A program made the position numbers and the translations under genes. From an uncultured Bacteroidales bacterium (GTDB taxonomy: Bacteria > Bacteroidota > Bacteroidia > Bacteroidales > UBA932), in the NCBI GenBank assembly GCA_937901105.1, contig CALCHD010000035.1, forward strand, positions 1-10,814: a stretch of 10,814 nucleotides of DNA, read 5' to 3'. The notes beneath the pieces were generated by a model. The model did no database searches, was not told where the DNA came from, and was given only the letters and a program-made list of their open reading frames with translations. Shown one piece after another: positions 1 to 6,593 of the stretch (position 1 is its first letter; the number at the start of each line of letters is the position of its first letter).

Positions 1-223
1 CCTGGTAAGTGTAGACTGGGATGGAGAGGTTTACGGTACCGGTGTGAAGGCTGGCACCTACCTCTCCGTATTTGATGAAGTTCCAGGCATCGGTAGAAGG
101 GGCTTTGATTTCTTCTCCAACTTTTAGGTTACGTTGGGAGTAGGAAGAGAAAGTAAGGAAGAGGGCTGTGATGGCAAGCAGTGTTGCCCTGAAGTGAAAT
201 TGTTTGAGAAGATTGTTTTGCAT
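1..223 (-). CDS. N-terminus of an exported RHS/YD-repeat-like protein (partial)
   Basis: An open frame starts with ATG at 223 and runs without a stop off the left edge, giving 74 residues. Residues 1-30 look like a Sec signal: a polar, basic start, a hydrophobic core (about 14-25) and a small polar end before Gln30. Residues 41-73 hold the pattern A-P-S-T-D-A-W-x-F-I-K-Y-G-E-V, then LHTGTVNLSIPVYTY. This closely resembles the N-terminal signature (PS-P-x-A-x-x-x-x-KYG-x-x-P-V-S-x-x-TG-x-P-x-I-S-IP-x-Y) that I know from large Bacteroidota proteins with YD/RHS repeats, which are exported and often end in a variable, sometimes toxic, C-terminal domain. No repeats are visible here because only the start is present. 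The family call is inference from that motif; the signal peptide and open frame are seen directly. It could instead be a shorter secreted protein sharing only this N-terminal module. Confidence 0.7.
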   Translation of the reverse strand, partial: MQNNLLKQFHFRATLLAITALFLTFSSYSQRNLKVGEEIKAPSTDAWNFIKYGEVGASLHTGTVNLSIPVYTYQ

Positions 224-269
224 ACGCGCCAAGGTTTAATGGGTTAATAAATCTAGTGATATGCTACAT

Positions 270-292
270 CTCAGGCCTTTTGGGGGCTTGAG
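270..292. other. Short stem-loop upstream of the RHS-like gene
   Basis: CTCAGGCC (270-277) can pair with GGCTTGAG (285-292) through 8 bp including one G-U wobble, around a 7-nt loop. It lies 47-69 bp upstream of the ATG at 223, so it could sit in that gene's 5' leader on the minus strand. No T-run follows on either strand, so it does not look like an intrinsic terminator. It may be a regulatory hairpin or chance. Confidence 0.25.
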
Positions 293-334
293 GGATAGGA
301 CTTTCTGCGGCCACTGAGTAGGCTGCTATAAAGA

Positions 335-366
335 TAGTGAATATTAGTGAATATTAGTGAATATTA
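335..366. repeat. 10-bp tandem repeat, 3.2 copies
   Basis: The unit TAGTGAATAT occurs three times head to tail (335-344, 345-354, 355-364), followed by the first two bases of a fourth copy. All copies are identical. It sits in the 288-bp gap between the RHS-like gene and the aminotransferase, about 110-145 bp upstream of the RHS-like ATG. The 10-bp period is close to one helical turn, so a bound protein would see each copy on the same face. It could also be a slippage-prone tract that changes promoter spacing. Both roles are inference; the repeat is seen directly. The rest of 224-511 holds no gene I can support. Confidence 0.85.
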
Positions 367-445
367 ATACACAATCGTACAGGAATAGGCAAGGTCAAAA
401 AATATCCTGAGGGGCATAGGCAATCATTGCAGATAAAAGATGAGT

Positions 446-487
446 ATATATAAAAAGTATGAGGGGTGACCCTAATGGTCACCCCTC
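446..487 (-). terminator. Rho-independent terminator of the aminotransferase gene
   Basis: GAGGGGTGACC (461-471) and GGTCACCCCTC (477-487) form a perfect 11-bp stem with the 5-nt loop CTAAT. Read on the minus strand, the hairpin begins 24 bp after the aminotransferase stop codon and is followed by ATACTTTTTATATATA, a T-rich tract. The hairpin plus tract on that strand makes it a convincing end for the 512-1714 transcript, and it separates that gene from the RHS-like gene. Confidence 0.88.
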
Positions 488-511
488 TCTTATATTGTAC
501 AGAAGGTAATA

Positions 512-1714
512 CTATTTGTTGGTTCTGCCAGGATAAACCTTAAGAGCCTCCTCAAGACATTTTAGAGAAGCTTTAAGATCATCAACTTTTAGAACGTAAG
601 CCATACGTACCTGGTTAGTACCTTTGCCTTTAGTTCCGTAGAAACCAGCAGCAGGAGCAACCATTACAGTCTGACCCTCGTATGAGAACTCCTCTAGCAA
701 CCACTGTGCAAATTTGTCAGCATCGTCAACTGGAAGCTCAGCGATAGTGTAGAAAGCACCCATAGGCATAGGTGAGAATACACCAGGGATATTGTTAAGA
801 CCGTTAACCAAAGTATCTCTTCTTAGAATGTACTCAGCTTTAACAGCATCAAAGTATGATTTAGGAGTTGCAAGAGCACCCTCAGCTGCAATCTGACCGT
901 AAGAAGGAGAGCAAAGACGAGCCTGAGCATATTTCATTACGCCAGCCATAACCTCTTTGTTCTTTGATACGATAGCACCAATTCTCACACCGCAAAGGCT
1001 GTATCTCTTAGAAACTGAATCCAAAAGGATAACGTTCTGCTCAAGACCAGGAATGTGCATGCAAGAGTAGTGAGGCTCCTCTGAGTAACAGAACTCTCTG
1101 TAAACCTCATCAGAGTAGATATACAAACCATGTTTCTTGGCAATCTCACCTAGCTGCTGAAGAGCCTCTTTAGTGTAAAGAGTACCAGTAGGGTTACCAG
1201 GGTTACAGATTAGGATACCTTTTGTTTTAGGAGTAATATGTTTCTCAAACTCCTCAATTGCAGGAAGTTTGAAACCCTCTTTAATGTCACAAGAAATTGG
1301 AACCAAAGTAACGTCATTCTGAACTGCAAAAGCATTGTAGTTAGTGTAGAAAGGCTCCATTACGATTACCTCGTCACCTGGGTCACAAGTTACAGCAAGT
1401 GCAAACTGAACAGCCTCAGTACCTGAAGAAGTAACGATAAGGTCAGCAACCTCAATATTGATGCCTACGCTAGCGTAGTATTTTACAAGACCCTCTCTGT
1501 ATGAAAGGTTACCTGCCGAGTTAGAGTACTCAATAACTTTAAGGTCAGCATTCTTAACAGCCTCTAGAGCTTGTGGAGAAGACTCGATGTCTGGCTGTCC
1601 AATGTTAAGGTGGTAAACTTTAACACCTCTTTTTTTAGCTGCATCAGCGTAAGGAACCAATTTTCTGATTGGTGAAGCAGGCATTGCCTGCGCTTTTTTT
1701 GAAAGAGTTAACAT
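512..1714 (-). CDS. PLP-dependent class I/II aminotransferase (aspartate aminotransferase-like)
   Basis: A cytoplasmic fold-type I transaminase of 400 residues, a normal length. It moves an amino group between an amino acid and a 2-oxo acid using pyridoxal phosphate. Visible motifs in order: G-Q-P-D at 39-42; SSGTEA at 96-101 (cofactor phosphate region); NPGNPTG at 171-177 (Asn binding the PLP ring); SDEVY at 201-205 (Asp and Tyr contacting the ring); SVSK with Schiff-base Lys236, then GVRIG with Arg244; and NQVRMAY at 367-373, whose Arg370 fits the substrate alpha-carboxylate arginine. The substrate is not settled: aspartate is the usual family assignment, but aromatic or alanine/valine specificity cannot be excluded. 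It lies 49 bp downstream of the carboxypeptidase gene on the same strand, with only weak promoter-like sequence between, so read-through is possible. Codons are rich in GCT, GGT and CGT, unlike glnN, which suggests high expression. Confidence 0.9.
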   Translation of the reverse strand: MLTLSKKAQAMPASPIRKLVPYADAAKKRGVKVYHLNIGQPDIESSPQALEAVKNADLKVIEYSNSAGNLSYREGLVKYYASVGINIEVADLIVTSSGTEAVQFALAVTCDPGDEVIVMEPFYTNYNAFAVQNDVTLVPISCDIKEGFKLPAIEEFEKHITPKTKGILICNPGNPTGTLYTKEALQQLGEIAKKHGLYIYSDEVYREFCYSEEPHYSCMHIPGLEQNVILLDSVSKRYSLCGVRIGAIVSKNKEVMAGVMKYAQARLCSPSYGQIAAEGALATPKSYFDAVKAEYILRRDTLVNGLNNIPGVFSPMPMGAFYTIAELPVDDADKFAQWLLEEFSYEGQTVMVAPAAGFYGTKGKGTNQVRMAYVLKVDDLKASLKCLEEALKVYPGRTNK

Positions 1715-1763
1715 AATGTAAAGTTAATGTTTAGTATTCGTTAAACTATTGTATTTTCAATTA

Positions 1764-3218
1764 TTACCAAGTTGCCAAAGCCTTCATGAATCCCTCAATC
1801 TTAGGCTGCATTTTTGATGTAGGTACAGAGAAGTTGTTTGTAAGGATTGCAAATCTTACAAGACCATACTTCTTGCCTCCCTGAACATAACCTGCATAGC
1901 ACCTTACATTTGACAATGAACCGCTCTTTGCATGGATTCTGTCTTTAAGTTTCTGGTCCTCACCTTTCAACACACTCTTAAGCGTACCAGGACCTCCTGG
2001 CATAGGAAGGCTCTCAAAGAACTCTGCGAAAGCAGGGCTGTCCTGCATTTTGTCATAGTAGTTGCAGAAGAATTTAGGAGAAACATAGTTCTGGCGTGAA
2101 AGGCCGCTGCCGTCCTCCTGTGTAAAACCTGTAAGGTCTACACCCATACCCTCAAGAACTCTGTCGATAGCTACGAAAGAAGAATCATAGCTGCCTACAC
2201 CTGTAAGCTCTTTACCAATAGTCTTAAGGATTGTCTCTGCATACATATTGTTGCTTATGCGGTTTGTAACTGCAACAATTCTCCAAAGTTCAGGAGAGTA
2301 AGTTTCAGCCACAACTTTTCTCTCAGCTTTGCAAGGATAAGTTAGAGCGTCAATAATCTCAGGAAGCACATCAATACCATGCTCAACAAGGAACTCTCTG
2401 AAATGATAACCGCAGCTCAAATGAGGGAAACGGTTAGAGTTAGTTCTGTAAAGCACGCCTCTGTCAACAGCAACTGTACCAAGATACTGGCTTGCACATT
2501 TCATATCCTGCACGTAATATCCGCTGTTGTTTCCTGTACCTGCCTCACCGGTAGTAAGCTCATTCACAACCTCAAGACCTGGAACCTGCGGATAGATTGC
2601 CTGAACTCTCACCTTGTCACCTACATTCTTGCCAGGGATAAGCTTGAACTGCTGGCAGTTCTCATGGAATGAAAGTCCGCTGGCCGCAGCGCCATATGAT
2701 GCGCCAAAGTTGCCCCATGACCATGAATCAGGCATCTGCTCACGTACAAAGTAGCTGTCGTCCACTACTACATTTCCCTCAACTCTCTGGATACCTGCAT
2801 CCTTCAAGCCTTTAGCCCAAACACCAAAGATTGAATCAATTGAAAAGGCCAAAGTGTCTGAAGATCCCAATGTAGGGTCACCTCCTCCAATGATTACAAC
2901 ATCACCGTGAAGGATACCGTTCTTGATCTCGCCTGTATAGGCAACCTGTGTCTTGTATTTGAAATCCTTACCAAGAGCGTGAAGGCCAGCACCTGTAGAG
3001 ATGGTCTTCATTGTAGAAGCTGTAAGCAAAGGCATCTCGCTGTTCCACTGTGCAATAGTGTTGCCTTTCTCGTCAACTGCACAGATTGCAATCACTGCAT
3101 TCTTAAAGTTAGGGTCGGTCTTGAGATGCTTGTTGATATAGCTCTGTGCACCACCCTGCGCAAAAGCATATGCAGCAAATCCAAGGACCATAAGGAATGT
3201 AAATAGTATTTTTCTCAT
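1764..3218 (-). CDS. dacB: D-alanyl-D-alanine carboxypeptidase/endopeptidase, peptidase family S13 (PBP4-type)
   Basis: A periplasmic penicillin-binding protein of 484 residues that removes the terminal D-Ala of peptidoglycan stem peptides and can cleave D-Ala cross-links. Residues 1-20 are a clear signal peptide (MRKILFTF start, hydrophobic core, AYAFA|Q cleavage region). All three serine-penicillin-recognising motifs are present: S68-T-M-K71 with nucleophile Ser68, S322-N-N324, and K431-S-G433 in place of KTG. The long gap between the first two motifs holds the inserted domains typical of S13, including GGGDPTL at 111-117. DGSGLSR at 369-375 is another family landmark. Length matches E. coli DacB. 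The ATG at 3218 is chosen because it gives the signal peptide directly and lies about 30 bp downstream of a -7 box. The gene is divergent from glnN. A link to the downstream aminotransferase is not obvious and may only be shared transcription. Confidence 0.93.
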   Translation of the reverse strand: MRKILFTFLMVLGFAAYAFAQGGAQSYINKHLKTDPNFKNAVIAICAVDEKGNTIAQWNSEMPLLTASTMKTISTGAGLHALGKDFKYKTQVAYTGEIKNGILHGDVVIIGGGDPTLGSSDTLAFSIDSIFGVWAKGLKDAGIQRVEGNVVVDDSYFVREQMPDSWSWGNFGASYGAAASGLSFHENCQQFKLIPGKNVGDKVRVQAIYPQVPGLEVVNELTTGEAGTGNNSGYYVQDMKCASQYLGTVAVDRGVLYRTNSNRFPHLSCGYHFREFLVEHGIDVLPEIIDALTYPCKAERKVVAETYSPELWRIVAVTNRISNNMYAETILKTIGKELTGVGSYDSSFVAIDRVLEGMGVDLTGFTQEDGSGLSRQNYVSPKFFCNYYDKMQDSPAFAEFFESLPMPGGPGTLKSVLKGEDQKLKDRIHAKSGSLSNVRCYAGYVQGGKKYGLVRFAILTNNFSVPTSKMQPKIEGFMKALATW

Positions 3219-3247
3219 GTCTGTTTAAGTGTTTTGGAATAATTTTA

Positions 3248-3255
3248 CAAACTTA
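3248..3255 (-). promoter_or_regulatory. -7 promoter box for dacB
   Basis: Read on the minus strand this is TAAGTTTG, an exact match to the Bacteroidota sigma-ABfr -7 pattern TAnnTTTG. It ends 29 bp upstream of the dacB ATG, implying a leader of about 20-25 nt. No clean TTTG -33 element lies at the usual 19-bp spacing, so the call rests on the -7 box and its position. Confidence 0.5.
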
Positions 3256-3328
3256 ATAAAAAAAGAGTAAAAGAGCATCATTTTTCAAATTTATTCCCCA
3301 ACCCTGCCAATAATTGTATTTTTTCAGA

Positions 3329-3447
3329 AAAAACATATATTTTTCCCGACAATCAGTGCAAATGACAGTATTTTTCAAAAAAAATACCTCAAAAACCGCA
3401 ATTTTTAGCCATAAAGAGTACAAACTTGCAAGGAAAAACATATATTT
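3329..3447. repeat. Two copies of a 14-bp direct repeat in the dacB-glnN promoter region
   Basis: AAAAACATATATTT occurs at 3329-3342 and again at 3434-3447, starts exactly 105 bp apart (about ten helical turns). The second copy overlaps the proposed glnN -7 box. The 264-bp divergent gap is strongly AT-rich, so chance repeats are easier here, but 14 identical bases with this spacing is notable. They could be paired binding sites of a regulator, or a duplicated promoter remnant. Nothing coding is supported in 3219-3482. Confidence 0.6.
3368..3387. other. AT-rich inverted repeat upstream of glnN
   Basis: GTATTTTT (3368-3375) and AAAAATAC (3380-3387) are perfect inverse complements around a 4-nt centre, 54 bp upstream of the glnN -7 box. 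It could be an operator-like dyad for nitrogen control of glnN, or chance in A/T-run sequence. The dyad is seen; any regulatory role is inference. Confidence 0.3.
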
Positions 3448-3448
3448 G
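3441..3448 (+). promoter_or_regulatory. -7 promoter box for glnN
   Basis: TATATTTG matches the Bacteroidota TAnnTTTG -7 pattern exactly. It ends 34 bp before the ATG at 3483, implying a leader of about 28 nt. A TTTG -33 element is not seen at the standard spacing. If the box is real, transcription starts downstream of the alternative in-frame ATG at 3426, which excludes that start. Confidence 0.55.
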
Positions 3449-3482
3449 CACAAATCAGAACAGACAAAACTTGCTAAAACAT

Positions 3483-5681
3483 ATGGGAAACATCAGAACC
3501 AGGGCTCTTGAAGAGTTTGCAACCCACAAGACCCAAAGATTCTACGAAGAAAACAGACCGGTATCCGAATATTTCGGAACCAACGTTTTTGACATGCCAA
3601 AAATGCAGCGATACCTCTCACCGGAAGCATACAATGCCATAGTGCTTGCCATAAATGAGGGGGTAAAGATTGAGCGCGGCATAGCAGACCAGATTGCCCA
3701 AGGCATGAAGAACTGGGCAGTAAAGATGGGTGCGACACATTACACACACTGGTTCCATCCTCTTACAGATGCAACAGCAGAAAAGCATGAGTCTTTTGCA
3801 GACCCTATGGCAGGAGGCGGAATGTTTGAGAATTTCAAGGGAAGCACCCTCATCCAGCAGGAGCCTGATGCTTCAAGTTTCCCCAATGGCGGCTTGAGAA
3901 ACACATTCGAGGCCCGCGGATACACTGCATGGGACCCATCATCTCCTGCTTTCATCATAGACCAGACACTATGTATACCAACAGTGTTTGTCTCATATAC
4001 TGGAGAATCACTTGACCTTAAAACCCCACATCTTAAATCCATAGCAGCTCTTGACAAGGCAGCACAGGGCATCTGCAAGATGTTTGACAAGAACGTTACC
4101 AAGGTAAACGTAATGCTAGGCATTGAGCAGGAGTACTTTATCGTAGATGAGGCGTTCTACAGGGCAAGACCGGACCTTATGATATGCAACCGTACCCTTA
4201 TAGGCCACACTGCCGCAAAAGACCAGCAGCTGGAGGACCACTACTTTGGTGCTATTCCAAGCAGGGTAATGGCATTCATGAAGGACTTTGAAACAGAAGC
4301 ATACAAATTGGGCGTACAGCTCAAGACCCGACACAATGAGGTAGCTCCAAACCAGTTTGAGTTTGCTCCGGTATATGGAGAGGCCAACATCTCTTCAGAC
4401 CAGAACCTTATGATGATGATCATCATGAAAAAAGTTGCCAAGAAACATAAGCTGAAAGTGATTTTCCACGAGAAGCCTTTCTATGGCGTAAACGGTTCAG
4501 GCAAGCACTGCAACTGGAGCATGGTAACAAACACAGGTGTGAACCTTCTTTCACCGGGCAAGACCCCCAGGACAAACCTTCAGTTCCTGAGTTTCTTCTC
4601 TGTTGTAATGAAGGCAGTATACGAGCACCACTACCTTCTGATGAGCAGCGTAGCATCACTGAACAACATGTACCGTCTTGGCGGACATGAGGCACCTCCT
4701 GCTGTAATGAGCATATTCATTGGAGAAACACTTACCAGGCTTGTGGAATCAATTGAGAGCCTTACAGACAGAAACCTTACAAGCTCTGCAGAGAAAGAGG
4801 TGAAAGTAAGGTCTAAAATGCATATTGTAAACCAGATACCTGAAATCTTTGCAGACAACACAGACCGCAACCGTACATCACCTTTTGCATTTACCGGAAA
4901 CAGGTTTGAGTACAGGGCAGTAGGATCTTCATGCAACGTAGCACAGTCCATGTTCCTTCTAAATACCATTGTTGCAGACCAGCTGGTAAAATTCAAGGAG
5001 GAAGTTGATGCCAATATGCAGAAAGGACTTGCACAGGACAAGGCAATGATGAAGGTAATCAGACAATACCTTGCAGACTCAAAGGCCATCCGCTTTGAAG
5101 GAAACGGCTACAGCGAGGAATGGCATAAAGAGGCTGAAAGGCGCGGACTTAAAGGCATCAAGAATGCTCCGGACGCATTCAAGGAGTACATCACCCCTAA
5201 AACCCTGGAGCTGTTTGAGAATGTAGGCGTAATGAGCGCACGCGAGGCCCAGGCACGCTATGAAGTCCTCAACGAGACATTTGTAAAGAAGCTTCAGATT
5301 GAGGCCCGTGTACTTGGAGACATGATTACCAACCACGTAATCCCTACAGCCTTCTCATTCCAGAACACCCTTATTAACAATGTAAAGGGCATCAAGGATC
5401 TGTTTCCCGATGAATATGAGACAATGTGCACTACCCAGTTGAGCCTTATCCACAAGATCAGCGGATATGTAAACAGCCTGCACAAGATGGTTGGTGAAAT
5501 GATTGACGCCCGAAAGGTAGCCAACAAGATAGCCGACGAGCCGGCAAAGGCAGAAGCATACAACAACACCGTACTCCCTTACATGGAGAAGATCCGCGCC
5601 ATTGCAGACAAGCTTGAGATGTACATAGATGACGAGCTATGGCCTCTTCCTAAATACAGGGAGCTGATGTTCTTCAGGTAG
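3483..5681 (+). CDS. glnN: Glutamine synthetase type III
   Basis: A cytoplasmic enzyme that makes glutamine from glutamate, ammonia and ATP. At 732 residues it matches the roughly 730-residue GSIII class (Bacteroides fragilis GlnN type) and not the 450-residue GSI. In order: an N-terminal GSIII domain with WFHPLTDATAEKHESF (90-105); metal-binding GIEQEYF (213-219); RHNEVAPNQFEFAPVY (283-298); the GVNGSGKHCNWSM ammonia/glutamate loop (335-347); and NRTSPFAFTGNRFEYRAVGS (463-482), the ATP-site and GSIII signature. A helical GSIII-specific C-terminal region follows to 732. An in-frame ATG at 3426 would add 19 residues, but it lies upstream of the -7 box and the added residues look like non-coding AT-rich sequence, so 3483 is preferred. 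The gene is monocistronic, with its own promoter and convergent with the purD operon. Nitrogen control is likely from family knowledge, not shown here. Confidence 0.97.
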   Translation: MGNIRTRALEEFATHKTQRFYEENRPVSEYFGTNVFDMPKMQRYLSPEAYNAIVLAINEGVKIERGIADQIAQGMKNWAVKMGATHYTHWFHPLTDATAEKHESFADPMAGGGMFENFKGSTLIQQEPDASSFPNGGLRNTFEARGYTAWDPSSPAFIIDQTLCIPTVFVSYTGESLDLKTPHLKSIAALDKAAQGICKMFDKNVTKVNVMLGIEQEYFIVDEAFYRARPDLMICNRTLIGHTAAKDQQLEDHYFGAIPSRVMAFMKDFETEAYKLGVQLKTRHNEVAPNQFEFAPVYGEANISSDQNLMMMIIMKKVAKKHKLKVIFHEKPFYGVNGSGKHCNWSMVTNTGVNLLSPGKTPRTNLQFLSFFSVVMKAVYEHHYLLMSSVASLNNMYRLGGHEAPPAVMSIFIGETLTRLVESIESLTDRNLTSSAEKEVKVRSKMHIVNQIPEIFADNTDRNRTSPFAFTGNRFEYRAVGSSCNVAQSMFLLNTIVADQLVKFKEEVDANMQKGLAQDKAMMKVIRQYLADSKAIRFEGNGYSEEWHKEAERRGLKGIKNAPDAFKEYITPKTLELFENVGVMSAREAQARYEVLNETFVKKLQIEARVLGDMITNHVIPTAFSFQNTLINNVKGIKDLFPDEYETMCTTQLSLIHKISGYVNSLHKMVGEMIDARKVANKIADEPAKAEAYNNTVLPYMEKIRAIADKLEMYIDDELWPLPKYRELMFFR

Positions 5682-5697
5682 GATAAGAGAGGAACAA

Positions 5698-6591
5698 TCA
5701 GATAAAATAGGACAATCTTTGCACAAGCGCCGCACAGCACAGGAGAATAAGTTCAATCCTCGCTGATGCGGCGTTTATATTTGATGTAAAGTAGTGCGAC
5801 AGCAAGAATGCAATTGGCAATGCCACAACCATATTTACCGGAACATTTGAATCTCCGCCAAACAGGACAAAGAAAGAGGCGCCCAAAAGAATGCACAAAA
5901 ATTCCATTTTAAGGATATGTTCGGTTATGATGCTGTTCTTGTGCAGTTTGGAAAACATATTGGATATGGCATGCAGGCACACCCATGTTATACAAAGCAC
6001 CATGAACAACGATATTATATCCATAGACCTGAACGGCATTGAAAACTCCATGGCCTTATGCAGGTACTCCTCTGCAAATGCCACTGCATCATTGTGCACC
6101 ATAAACCTGTAGCACAGCACATACACAAAAGGGAGGAGAAGCCCACCCAGCGATTTCACTGCAGTGCGCGGAATATCTGCTGCTCCGAATATGCTTACGA
6201 TAAAGACTACTGGAAGCGCAAGCGCCAGCGGAGCGTAGAAAAGGGCCGATATTGCCAGGAATAACATAGAGAGGAATTTCTGCTTTGTAATGAAACAGTA
6301 CTGGCTCCATACAAACAGCAGAACTGCAGGATGAAGAGGGCTGAAGCATGCAGCCTTGGGGTTCAGCAGCATAACAAGCAGCAAGAATATTGATGTGAGT
6401 GCCGGATTGAATACATTATTTACACTCTTGGTATTGATTGCCATTACACTCACAACAATAAGGGCATTGGACAGTGCGCCTAAAATCCAAACCTCCCATT
6501 CACCCGGCTGTGGAATGAAATAGGAGGTTATGGCAAGCACTGCCACCAGACAGGAAAGGACGTAAGTCCAGAATGAATACCTTCCCCGCAC
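5698..6591 (-). CDS. Polytopic inner-membrane protein of unknown function (DUF6427-like)
   Basis: A 297-residue, strongly hydrophobic protein with roughly nine to eleven predicted membrane segments (around 8-27, 34-52, 63-78, 85-101, 105-137, 146-163, 190-212, 229-245, 250-267 and 278-292) joined by short loops. There is no signal peptide beyond the first segment and no catalytic motif I recognise. Length, position beside purD, and the late motif with Pro-Ile-Ala-x-Leu-Leu-x-x-Tyr-Phe (259-268 region) recall the Bacteroidota family DUF6427; that assignment is from memory and tentative. The start is GTG at 6591: an in-frame TAA lies only 9 bases upstream, so nothing longer is possible, and no ATG occurs in frame before residue 50. 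The GTG lies 2 bp after the purD stop, with AAAGG six bases ahead, which suggests translational coupling. It is last in the operon; its stop is 16 bp from that of the convergent glnN. Confidence 0.8.
   Translation of the reverse strand: MRGRYSFWTYVLSCLVAVLAITSYFIPQPGEWEVWILGALSNALIVVSVMAINTKSVNNVFNPALTSIFLLLVMLLNPKAACFSPLHPAVLLFVWSQYCFITKQKFLSMLFLAISALFYAPLALALPVVFIVSIFGAADIPRTAVKSLGGLLLPFVYVLCYRFMVHNDAVAFAEEYLHKAMEFSMPFRSMDIISLFMVLCITWVCLHAISNMFSKLHKNSIITEHILKMEFLCILLGASFFVLFGGDSNVPVNMVVALPIAFLLSHYFTSNINAASARIELILLCCAALVQRLSYFI
5725..5776 (+). terminator. Candidate glnN terminator inside the convergent gene
   Basis: AAGCGCCGCA (5725-5734) pairs with TGCGGCGTTT (5767-5776) over 10 bp with one G-U wobble. 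CAGC/GCTG (5735-5738, 5762-5765) and AGGA/TCCT (5741-5744, 5757-5760) extend the helix inward. On the plus strand it is followed by TTTATATTTG, a loose T-rich tract; on the minus strand no T-run follows. It starts 43 bp after the glnN stop. It also encodes alanine-rich C-terminal residues of the membrane protein, so the pairing could be incidental. The tract is imperfect. Confidence 0.4.
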
Positions 6592-6593
6592 TG

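Noticed and set aside
335..366. CRISPR-like array
   Set aside because: The units are 10 bp, directly abutting with no spacers, and there is no cas gene nearby; it is a simple tandem repeat.
3253..3453. A 66-codon minus-strand open frame in the dacB-glnN gap
   Set aside because: It is made of AT-rich, repetitive sequence (Phe, Leu, Lys, Tyr), overlaps both proposed promoters, and resembles no family.
3426..3482. Upstream in-frame ATG that would extend glnN to 751 residues
   Set aside because: It lies before the -7 box at 3441-3448, the extra 19 residues have no GSIII character, and 732 residues fits the family length.
4631..5089. 152-codon minus-strand open frame opposite glnN
   Set aside because: It is antisense to conserved GSIII motifs; no ribosome site or recognisable domain.
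5682..5697. Bidirectional terminator between the convergent stop codons
   Set aside because: The 16-bp gap has no inverted repeat and no T-run; the only hairpin candidate lies inside the opposing gene.
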